Shown here: piece by piece, positions 1-10,200 of the stretch | Layout of the letters: each line of letters opens with the position of its first letter | How positions within the stretch are numbered: the first letter of the stretch is position 1 | NCBI GenBank assembly: GCA_020631155.1 | Contig: JAHDHV010000015.1 | Location: forward strand, 1-36,546 | DNA from: Bacteroidota bacterium | GTDB taxonomy: Bacteria > Bacteroidota > Bacteroidia > Chitinophagales > UBA2359 | Length of the DNA stretch: 36,546 nucleotides | Direction of reading: 5' to 3' | The notes under the pieces: model-generated | Seen by the model: the letters and a program-made list of their open reading frames with translations, nothing else | What the model was told of the DNA's origin: nothing | The model's database searches: none | Program-made: the position numbers and the translations under genes

Positions 1-56
1 ATAAGATATAAGATATAAGATATAAGATATAAGATATAAGATATAAGATGTAAGAC
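1..56. repeat. Heptamer tandem repeat (ATAAGAT)n
   Basis: Seven perfect copies of ATAAGAT fill positions 1-49. A diverged eighth copy, GTAAGAC, follows at 50-56. The array touches the window edge and may continue to the left. Degenerate forms of the same word (taagat, taagac) recur at 873-902, at 1243-1275 on the other strand, and at 20881-20903. It therefore belongs to a dispersed family of short repeats and is not an isolated microsatellite. There are no spacers, so it is not a CRISPR array. Confidence 0.95.
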
Positions 57-285
57 AAAAATTGCTTTTTAGTTTTCTTAATGGATATAAGTTTTTGATT
101 TTTATAGTCTTATGACGGCTAAAGCCGTCGTTACAGAAAACATCCAAAAAGAAAATAGCTATCAAAAAATTGAAAGAAAATTTCAAAATAACCTTTCCAA
201 ACTTTTTAATCTAATATCTAAAAGTCTAAAAATCTAATAGCTAAATATCTAAAAGTCTAAAAATCCAAAAATCCAAAAATCCAAT
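57..285. repeat. AT-rich spacer with hairpin and octamer direct repeats downstream of the sigma factor gene
   Basis: No gene is visible here. Three kinds of structure are. First, a perfect hairpin at 114-129: stem GACGGC/GCCGTC with loop TAAA, followed by GTTACA. Second, a 21-base direct repeat at 214-234 and 245-265, 31 bases apart, which contains CTAAAAGTCTAAAAATC. Third, three tandem copies of AAAAATCC at 259-282. The stretch reads as a chain of drifting 7-8-base words. None of the hairpins has a U-run placed to end minus-strand transcription, so no terminator for the sigma factor gene is evident. Confidence 0.8.
114..129. repeat. Palindromic intergenic repeat, GACGGC-TAAA-GCCGTC
   Basis: This is a perfect 6-bp stem with a four-base loop, followed by GTTACA. 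A second copy lies at 25962-25977 as GACAGC-TAAA-GCTGTC, followed by the same GTTACA. The two copies differ by one base on each arm, and the two changes preserve base pairing. A degraded third relative lies near 19900-19918. Function is unknown; it looks like a dispersed extragenic palindrome. Confidence 0.75.
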
Positions 286-828
286 TTAAGCCAATTTATA
301 TTCGCTGTTTGTCAACAATAATTTTTGTAGCATTTTGCGTGCTTTGATGAGTTGTGATTTTGAGGTGTTGATGCTGATGCCGAGCATTTCTGCGATTTCT
401 CGATGTTTGTAGCCTTCAATGGCGTATAAATTGAAAATGCTGCGGTAGCCCGGTGGCAAATGGTCTAATAAACTCAGGATGTCATCGGCTGCTACTTTTT
501 GGTCGGCGGTTTGGTGATCCGTTAAGTGGCTTTGGGTATCTACTTCTACATATAAGTATCTGTCTTTCTTATTTTTACGTAAAAACATCAAACTTTCATT
601 GACCATAATTCGCCGTATCCATGCCTCAAAATTGCCTCGCTCTTGAAATTGTTCTAATTTGGAAAATACCTTGTAAAAACCAGTTAACAAGACTTCTTCT
701 ACGTCCGCCTCATTTTTGATATACCTTCTACATACCCCAAACATTTTGGCAGCATATCGCTCGTACATATTTCTTTGTGCTCTGCGATTTCCCAGTTTAC
801 AAGCTTGTATGAGTTCTTGTTCTGTCAC
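286..828 (-). CDS. ECF-type RNA polymerase sigma factor
   Basis: This 180-residue protein has the two domains of an extracytoplasmic-function sigma-70 factor. Region 2 spans about residues 18-85, with YERYAAKMFGVCRRYIKN for core binding and the aromatic, basic stretch FEAWIRRIMVNESLMFLRK for -10 recognition. Region 4 spans about residues 118-170; its helix-turn-helix is HREIAEMLGISINTSKSQL, which recognises the -35 element. There is no region 1 or 3, as expected for ECF factors. The start codon is GTG at 828; no ATG lies upstream in frame, and the protein begins cleanly with the usual TEQELIQACKLGN lead. No anti-sigma gene is visible, but the window ends just downstream. It lies downstream of the giant secreted protein gene on the same strand, separated by a strong terminator, so it probably has its own promoter. 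In Bacteroidota some ECF factors control T9SS or surface functions; a link to the giant gene is only inference. Confidence 0.93.
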   Translation of the reverse strand: MTEQELIQACKLGNRRAQRNMYERYAAKMFGVCRRYIKNEADVEEVLLTGFYKVFSKLEQFQERGNFEAWIRRIMVNESLMFLRKNKKDRYLYVEVDTQSHLTDHQTADQKVAADDILSLLDHLPPGYRSIFNLYAIEGYKHREIAEMLGISINTSKSQLIKARKMLQKLLLTNSEYKLA

Positions 829-865
829 TTGGTATCTATCCTGATTCTGTTCTTTTGAGTGTTTA

Positions 866-966
866 TTAAGTAGACATAAGATTTAAGACATGAGATGTGA
901 GATAGTTTATTTACCATTAATAACTTATAACCAGCTCAATAATCATTTAATTTTGTCTACTTACTT
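866..966. repeat. Roughly 100-bp element with terminal inverted repeats (MITE-like), copy A
   Basis: The left end AAGTAGACA (868-876) and the right end TGTCTACTT (954-962) are perfect 9-bp inverted repeats. The interior is AT-rich, with ATAAGATTTAAGACATGAGA near the left end and ATCATTTAATTT before the right end. Copy B at 20871-20968 shares the same ends, length and internal words (CATTTAATTTTGTCTA near the right end). The element has no coding capacity. It could be a small non-autonomous mobile element or a structured RNA element. Confidence 0.6.
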
Positions 967-1145
967 ACCTTTGCTATTGGGGGGGATTGGGTCGCTCTAC
1001 TTGACTATACTCTCTATGATGTACTTCAACGTTTTTTTGGTGTCTGTTAGTTTCATTTTTGTAAAAAAAGTTGGATTTGTGGATTGGGGATTTGTGAATT
1101 CATGGATTCCAAACAGACATTTTTTGCAATATTTTAAAAAAGTGA

Positions 1146-1188
1146 AAAAGCCCATTGCTTTCTTTTTTTCTGAAAACAATGGGCTTTT
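1146..1188 (-). terminator. Rho-independent terminator after the giant gene
   Basis: AAAAGCCCATTG (1146-1157) pairs perfectly with CAATGGGCTTTT (1177-1188), giving a 12-bp stem around a 19-base loop. Read on the minus strand the stem is followed by a T-rich tract broken by single bases. It lies about 90 bases past the stop codon of the 18-kb gene. It should end that transcript and insulate the sigma factor gene further on. Read on the plus strand it would also form a stem ending in U residues. Confidence 0.85.
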
Positions 1189-1278
1189 GCCTATAAAATC
1201 ACTACTCTCTTTGTGATTTACGCTAAGATTTTGATAACAAGTGATCTTAAATCTTATGTCTTAAATCTTATATCTAAA

Positions 1279-4200
1279 TTACCGTTTAACAAATTTAGTA
1301 CTCAAGGTTTTGGTGCCATTTGTCAAAGTGACAAAATAAACACCTGCGGAGTATTGACTCGCATCTAATGTTGCTGTTTGTGTACCTGCTTTGCTGCTCA
1401 CTGATTGCTCGGCTACTAAGCGTCCGTAGGTATCGTAAATGCGAACTTGAACTTCTGTATCTGTATCAACTGTGTAGCTGATATTTACACTTTCTAATAC
1501 TGGTATTGGGTAAACATTTACTAATGTAAAGTTGCGCTCGCCTCTTGTTAAACTAATCACATTGGACTGTTTAGTTAGACCGTCAAAGTCGGTTTGGTCT
1601 AGGCGGTAGTAGTAGGTGCCTGTGGCGATGTCTTTGTCGGTATGACTATAGTTTTGGGCATCTGTTGTGGTGCCTGCGCCGTCTACTTTGGCAATTGCTT
1701 GGAATGTACTGCCATCTGTGGAGCGCATTAACGTAAAGTAATCGCTGTCTTTTTCGCTGGCGGTTGTCCATTTAAGTAAGTTGGCTGACTGTTGCACTTC
1801 GCCTGTAAAGCTGATTAATTCTACACTTACTTTTACGCAAGAGAATGGCGTTTCGCTGTAAGTCATTTCACAACCTCTGCTGTCTACAACTTTTACCTCA
1901 TAAGGCGCGCCATCTATAAATGGCCCGAATATACCAGCGTTGCCGCTGGCTACTTCTTTACCGTTAACAAAAATGGTGTAAGGTGGTACGCCGCCTTCTA
2001 CCAATATTGGTAAATCGTAGGTATCGCTGTTTGGAGAGCAAATAATAGTGGTGGTAATCGCAAGTTCAGAACTCATTAAAATGCTGGCAGTAGATTTGGT
2101 AAATACATCACAGTTGCCGTCTACATTGCTGCCAAATGGTGCGCTGGAGATTGCGGAAGAAATGTAAAGAATTTTATCCATTGGGTAAGTACCATCATTG
2201 ATAAATTCTCCAGTTTTACTGTAGCCATAAATTGTTGCATTAGCCATGTCTCCATCGGCATTATCGTGTAAAATAAAGCCGAGTTCCATGCCTTCTTCTT
2301 CAATGTGATGCCCTACTGCCTTAGCGGTTGCACTTTCACCATAACACAATTGTCCGTCTGTTTTACCACTTCCAACAATACATTCACCAGCTTCATTTAA
2401 GCCTGTGCAAATACAATGCTGCACCCCTTGTACGGTAATTCTACCACAGCTATTTGCATCTTCAATCACAAAATAGTAGCTTTCGCCACTAGCGAGTAAA
2501 TCACTGATAAATAGACCATTTTCATCTATTGTTCCAGCACCTTCTAACAATTGATAGTCACTACCGCCTGCTAATTCAAAGCTGACTTGGTATTCTTTTT
2601 CCGTTTCGCTGCAATTTTTGCTAATTGAATTTGCAATGCGAATACTTTCACCACCTACATTTACCTCTATGGCTAAAGTGGCACTTCGAGCATTTTCTTC
2701 TGCATTAACAATTTGCACATAGTAAGTTGTATTAGCAACTGGCTGTGGTATTGGTGTGATGCTTGAACCTGATGGTGGATTGGCTGGAATGGTGGCTGAT
2801 GCATCTAAGAACCAGTGGTATTGTTCGTTTTTGCTTGCACCTTCAACGCCGAGCACCACTTCTTTTTCTCCTATACAATCAATATCAGTAATGGAATAGG
2901 CTGCTAATTTTGGCGGAGCCATTGCTTCTAACACCTCAATTAATTGCGGTTCAGATAAACAGCCTCGGCTATCTCTAACTACGAGTTGATGTGTTCCTAT
3001 GGCTAATAATGCTTGATAATTGCCTTCAATGCCAAAGCCCATGCCGTTGTCAAAAGACAAGGTATAAGGCGGTACGCCATTTCGCGGTTCTACAATCACT
3101 AAACCTAAATTAATGGCTGGATCAGTTGGGTAGAGCGTAAAATCAGCAGTCACTGCTTCTTGAATAGCTATGTTTTGTACATCAGAAATACAACCATTTT
3201 CGCTGCGTAGATAAACCTCAACGTTACTAGCATCGCTTGGATTAACCGTAAAGCTGTTTTGATTCATGCTTAAATCATTGCCGTTGACATTGACGGTATA
3301 GGATGCGCTGGTATTTGGTTGAATATTGATGCTTACAAAACCTGTGGTTGGATCGGCGCAGGTTGTGGTAACAGTGAAGAATAATGGTTCATCTAACATA
3401 ACTTCTTTCACTTCGGATAAACAACCGCCTGCGCTACGCAATTGTACGGAAACGGCGGCTACTTCATTGATGTTTAAATCAAATTCATACACACCAGCTT
3501 CATCAAAACTTACGCCTCCTGTAGTGGATACTTCGTAATTTTCTCCATCATCGCTTGGCACAATGGTTAAATTAACACTGCCATCATCTTCTACACAAGA
3601 AACCAGTGCTTCAAAATCAATGGCGGCATCAGGCATAAGGGTATATTCTGCTGTTTCACAACCATTGGCATCTCTAAGTACAAAGGTTGTCGCTCTATCG
3701 CCTGCTATCTCGACACTTTCTTCTAGTGGATTAAAATGCATCCAATCTGTAGAAATTTCATAAGGAGCATCTCCACCATTTGGTGTAATAGAAAGGCTGG
3801 CCATACCTGTTTCTGCATCTACACAAGAAACGGTATAATCTACACTAAAGCCACTGCCTAATTCAACTGTAATAGCGGTGCGCTCGCTGGTACAGCCTCC
3901 TGCATTAGTTTCTTCTACATAGAAGATGTAAGTACCTGCGCCATTTACGTAAGTAGAAATATCAAGGCTTGCCATACCGAAAGTTGGTAGGCCATTGTGA
4001 GCAATTGGTTCGTTGGCATCTGCCGAAGCATACCAATTGAAAGTGCTGTAAAATTCGCCGATGGCTTCTAAGGTAGGAATATCTGCACCATCACAGACAT
4101 AGACTGTTTCGCTTGCTAAAGGAGCATAAGGTGTGCGGCTGATATTGATGATTTGCGATAATTCTTCGCTACAATCTGTTTCTCCAACTACATAGGTTAT

Positions 4201-7200
4201 CAAGTATGCACCTTCTAAACCTGTTGGGTCAAATGTATTGCCATTTACGCCTGCGCCTTGCCAGTAACCGCCTGTTGTACCAGTTATTAATTCGTCTAAA
4301 TTGATGGTGCCGTGATCGGAGCAAATGGTACCTAAAGCCTCCCATGATGGATCAACATTTTTAAATACATGGATAATTTGTCGGTCATTGCCAACACATT
4401 GCCCATCATCAACGGAGTGTGTTACATAGATTGTACCTTCTAAGCCTGTCGGGTCAAATAGATTGCCGTTGACACCTTCGCCTGACCATGTGCCATTGGT
4501 ATTTTCTGTTAATAAATATTCATTTAAATCAAACATTCCATCTGATTCACAAACATTTACTGGAGATTGCCAACTAGCATCTGGTACCATTTCTATGGCT
4601 AAGGTTAAGGTATCACTATTGGAGCAATCGCCTAAGCCTACGGTGTATACAAATTGATAGCTGCCCCATAAACCCCAAGGATTTACGTAATGGCGATCTT
4701 GTACAAATTCACCTGACCAACTGCCTCCTTCTGTGCTGCCTTCTGCTAAGTAGCCATTCAAGTCAATCATATGGTCTTCGCCACAAAGTAATGTTGGTGC
4801 AACGACTGTTGCTATCACACTGCCTCTGATTCGCAAGGTATCACTCACTGATGTTGTACAGCCTCCATTATCTACACTATAGGTAATCACCGTTTCTACT
4901 GCTTCGCCGCCTGTTGCACTTAAATCTAATAGCCCATCTGAACTTACCATTTCTCCAGACCATGTTCCGCCTGTATCTGCGCCTGCTGCTAGGAAATTGT
5001 TTAGGTCTAAGACCGCTTCACCTGCACATATCGTCCCCGGATTCAACCAATTGGCGTTGCCGCCTTGATACACCGTCAACAATATAGAGGTTCGAGCATT
5101 ACAAGCATTATTCGTAGAGGTTGGATCGTTTTCATCTACACCTACAATATAAACCACTCGAACTTTCGCGTCACCATCTGTAAATAAGCTATCTGGAAGC
5201 GCGCTAATGTTTAAGTAGTTAGAATTGCTTGGATGAATGGTTAATAATGTGCCTTGAGAATACAAGTAAAAATCACCGCCTACTGTAGTTTCAGGGCTTA
5301 ATAAACTGTAAAGTGGGAAGTTTTCTTCATTATTACACAACTCTGTTGATGCATCCTCTGAAATACCTGCTTCTACCTGATTGTAGACTGCTAGATATTG
5401 TATAAATTCATCTCTACATAAACCTTCCCCTACTGTATAGGTTACTGGGTAAGTACCTGCCCCACATATCAACGGATTAAAGTAATAGTTGCCTGAGTTG
5501 TCTGTTTCCACACAAGCACCACTAAATACACCGCCTCCACTTTCTTTTATCAGTGGGTTCAAATGTATGGATTTATCGCTACATACTGGGCTTGGGTTGT
5601 AAAAATAAGCGTCTCTAGTCGGATAAACTTCAATGTCTATGGTTAAAATATTTTCACAATCTGACGTGCCATTACTGCTACTATTGCTTTCGGTGTATTG
5701 AATCGTTAATTGCCCATTATAAACATTTGGATCAAAATTGGTAGGCTCATCAATACTTGCCGTTATCGGAGCAATAATTTCCCAAGTAGTTTCTCCGATC
5801 ACTGTTGAGGAACTCACTAGGTAGCTGGTCAAATCTACGGATTCGGCACATACACGTGCTGGACCATTCCAAAGAGAGGTGGGTGTCGCCACTACTTCTA
5901 GCTCAATACCATCTGAATCGGAGCCGCATAACTCATCTGGGCTATCTTCAAAATAGTAAATAATGGTGTAGTTGGCTGATTCATTTGGTGGAGTAAATAT
6001 GGTGCCATTGATTAGAGGTGAACCATTATAGGTTTCCCCATCTATGGCTACTACTTCAAATATACCGCCTTCGGAAGTATTATCCAGTGCGTTCATATTT
6101 CCAGTAATAAAATAATCCGTCAAATCAATACCACTTTCGCCCTCACCATAACAAACTACTGCCTCATCAGCAGCTAATTTTGCGTTGTATTGGTCAACAA
6201 TAGAGATAAAATCAGATTCCACATCAACACATCTACCATCACTTAGATTTACCGTATAGCTCACACTGTACACATTTGGATACCCCTCGCCGATGGCTGG
6301 GTTAAAGGTGCTTACTCCATCAAATACCCCTGGCGGGTTAGGTGCTACTGACCACTCGCCGCCCGTTGTGGCATTATCAGTTAGTAAACTATTCAGATCA
6401 AAAGATTGGGCTTCACCCAAACAAAGGGTTCCAGGAGATAGCCATTCTGCATCTGCTCCTTCATGAATGGTTAGTATGGCTGCTGCGCTGACATTACAAC
6501 TGCTCACCGCACTACCAAATACTGATTGGGCATCGCCTACTTGATAAGTAACTGTATAGGTACCTGCTGCTACATCAGGATCAATACTATTTCCAAAAAT
6601 AGATTCACCATCTACATAGAATGTACCGCCCGGAGTTGCATTAGCACTTAACAGCAAGGTCAAATCAATATTTTCACTATCTTGACAATAATCCAATACG
6701 GCATCTTCTGATATTTCAGCGACTACTTCTGGTCGAACATCCAATACCACCTCGCCTGTTGCCATACAACCCGCCTCATCACTAACGCTGTAAGTGATGG
6801 TATAAGTCGTTGGTTGATTCACTGTTTCTGGCAAGCTAAGGGTAATATTACTACTTCCTGTATCATCAATACTCGCATCTGATGGGCTAACACTCCACTC
6901 ATAAATGGCGTTGGCTTCGGAATTATCAAAGTCAATTGGGCTATCATCGCTACAAGTTAGATTCATGGCTGGAATAATCGGGTCAAAATCAAAGGCATTT
7001 ACCCCTAATTCAACACTACTACCTGCACAAACCATACTTGGCGGTTCGCTTGTTAATGCTGCTTCTGGTTGTGAACAATGAATAGCAAAGTAGGTATTGT
7101 CCGTCAGACCTGTTTGGTCGGTAACTATCACTTTGTAATAAGCAGATGGAATATTGATGGCTACCTGATGTAATCCTGTGGTCACTACTGTTGTTGGAGT

Positions 7201-10200
7201 AAAAGGGGAAAAATCATTGTTTCCATCGTGGCTATACCAATCAAAAGTGTAAGGTGGCACACCGCCCATACCTGTAATATCTAACACCCCACAATTTATT
7301 GCTCCACAGAAAACATATAAGTAGGATTCTTGGTCTGCTTCACATATTGGTGCGCCAATGCGAGGACCGCCAAAGCCCATACCCGCAGGAGCGGCACCAG
7401 TTTCTACATCCAAACCATCTTCGCAATTATCTATCCAAATGACTTGCTCAACAGTCTGCTCACAGACTCCATTATTTTCGCTGTATTGTATGGTGATATA
7501 CCCTTCTACTAAGTTTAGGGCGGCTGTTGCAGGGTCATAAAGCGGATTAACTGGTGTATATTCTCCTGTTAATGGGTCAAGGCTTTCGCCTAATGAGCCT
7601 GTTCCTTCCAATAATGTCCACATACCTCCGCCTGCTGTGCCGTATAAATATTCGCTAAAATTAAATGGAGTCTTACTTACTCCACACCATTCTTCAGGTG
7701 CATCTAGTGTAAATGCTGGTTGTAAAAGGACGGTTAAAATAGCTGTTCCTTCATTGTAGCAGTTTTCACTTCCTGCACTGCCTAAACTGTAAGTAATGTC
7801 AAATGTGCCAGCCTCATTAATGGTTAAAATATTGCTGCTGATAACACCTGAACCACTACCGCCTGTAATGCTAAAGTTGCCTCCTGAAACTGTTGTTGGC
7901 GTAAATAAATTATTTAAATTATACACCTCTGGCACTCCTGCAATACAAACCGTCACATCTTCTAAAGCTACTTCTGCATCTGTTACTGCATCCAATACCA
8001 AGATATTTTGAGTCAATGCCCCCTCACAAGGTTGCTCCCCAACTGTATAGGTAACCGAATAGCTACCTTCACCAACTGCTGTGGGATCGAAAGAGTAAGT
8101 TCCATCACCATCATCTGCTACACCATCGCCACTCCATATGCCTCCGCTGGTATTGGTGGCTAAATCTTCTAGGTTGATGACACTGCTATTTTCGCAAACA
8201 GGGGATGGATTCTCCCATGTGGCATCTCCACCTTCGGTAATTTCAATTACTTGCCTACCTGTATTGGTACAAATGATAGTTCCTGTGCTACTGCCATCTT
8301 CTGTAAAGGATACCGAATATTCAATCGTAATCAAACCTAAATAGCTAGATGGATCAAAAGCGGTTGCATCGGTGATGGTGCTTACTGGTAGGGGTGCGAT
8401 GACTTGCCACTCGGTAAAATGCCCTTCACTTTCAGAAGTTATATAGGTGGTCAAATCTATGGTGCCACCGTCTCGACAGAAAGAAGATGGACCGTCCCAT
8501 GCTGATTCTGGGCAGCAACTTGGAATTTCTATTTGGTATACTTCTGGTGTACATGGATTCGCTGCGCCGCCACTCACTTGGATAGGTAGCATCTGTCCCA
8601 CATTATCAGGGGTGACAATATAGGTAGATGGCGTAATGACATCATCGGGACAGGCTGGAATAAATACCGTTGTGCAATTGCCATTCTCCGCTAATACGGT
8701 GGAGGTTGTTGGCATTTCTGGAATAGGGAAAATGCTTAATTCTGTTACGGCTACGGGCGCGCAAGGCTCTGGAAATGGGCTAATATCTCCTAAGTAAGCA
8801 TAAATAATAAAGGTCTTAGGGTCACAGTCTACTGCTTTATCTTCTTCGGCAAAGGCTGCACCAGTTAATTGCGCTACAAATGGGCCGTCTCCTGTGCCAC
8901 TTAGGTCTGTAACCATAGCAGAACTATTGCCTTCAAATTCGGTTAATTCTCCACCATTGTAAGGATCAACGCTGGTATTGCCTTCTGCATAGCCAAATAC
9001 AATTTGGCTGCCTAGTGCAATGTTGTTGTTAAAGTAGGCTGTTACAGATATGGAATCTGTGGTTTCACAAATTGCGGAACCTGCCGTTTCGCTCACTGCC
9101 ACATCTTCAATGTATGGACAATCATTGCAATTTACTATTTCCACTATCTCTTGCCATGTACTCACACAATCAACTCCGTTTTCGCTAAAAGTTTCGCTTA
9201 ATTGAACACTTACACTGCCTAGACCTGTTGGGGTAAATGCACTGCCATCACTCGCAACGGTTGCTGGCCCTGATAAGACCGTCCATTCGCGAACAGGGCC
9301 ACCATCGGTTGCATAAGTATCGTTGGTACTGGTTAAATAATCATTTAAATCATAAACAATCACATTGCCTTCTAAATCTTTTTCACATAAAGAAAATGGT
9401 AGGTCAAAAGAAGCATCAGGCTGTTCAATAATGGTCAATATCGCGGTATTGCTATCTACGCAATCGCCACCGTTGGGATCGTATCCTACGGTATATTCAA
9501 TCTCGACAATAATTGGGAAATCGCTATTCTGCTCATAGCTTAAAATATCGCCGCTAATTGAGCCATTGCCACTGGTAAAGCCACCGCTACCAATGGTAAA
9601 AATACCACCGGGAGTTGTAATGCCATCTGTAAATAAGGCAGTTAGGTCAAATTGGCCATCACCGCCACAGACTGTTGCATCATCTATTGCAGCATTAACG
9701 GACAGGTCTATACAAATTTGTTTTTCTAACTCTTGAACACAGTTTGGATAACCAACTTCTACTTTTACCAAAATACATAAAGGAAAATCGGCTGGATTGT
9801 TAATGTCTATAACAGGACTGCCATTACTAATTGCATCGGCGTTGTAATCTGTAATTGCATCCATCGGGTTGAAAGTTGCACTACCTGTTCCATCACCGAT
9901 ATTACCACCTGAACCACTATTATTGCCATCATTTAAATCATTCACCCCGTAGCCTATCCAGTTAATAAAGAAATCTTCTTCATCTACTGTGCCATCTGGG
10001 TCAAAAGTAGGTTCTAAATTTTCCCATAATAATAAAATATTATCTATATCATCCAGTGTCAAACTTGCATCTTCCCCATCTATACACATAGCTGTAGGGG
10101 CAAAAAATGCAGGGTCTAAAGTTGGATAAATTGTTACAATTTGGTCGGTACAAACAATACAATTATCCTTACATTCTTCACTATTTGCATCATTTTGACA

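Larger units (their letters stand above)
829..1278. other. Intergenic region between giant gene and sigma factor gene
   Basis: These 450 bases hold a roughly 100-bp inverted-repeat element (866-966) and a bidirectional-looking terminator (1146-1188). They also hold short degenerate repeats. The bases at 1077-1107, read on the minus strand, contain CACAAATCCCCAATCCAC, closely related to 19971-19993. The bases at 1243-1275 carry taagat-type words. An open frame on the plus strand crosses the region, but it is low complexity and runs through the terminator, so I do not call it a gene. I find no TAnnTTTG promoter for the sigma factor gene. Confidence 0.7.

Noticed and set aside
1-56. Possible CRISPR array
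   Set aside because: The repeats are 7 bases long and directly adjacent with no spacers. It is a simple tandem repeat.
890-1216. 108-residue plus-strand open frame between the sigma factor and the giant gene
   Set aside because: It is low in complexity, crosses the inverted-repeat element and the terminator stem, and has no recognisable domain. The opposite-strand 60-residue frame is no better.
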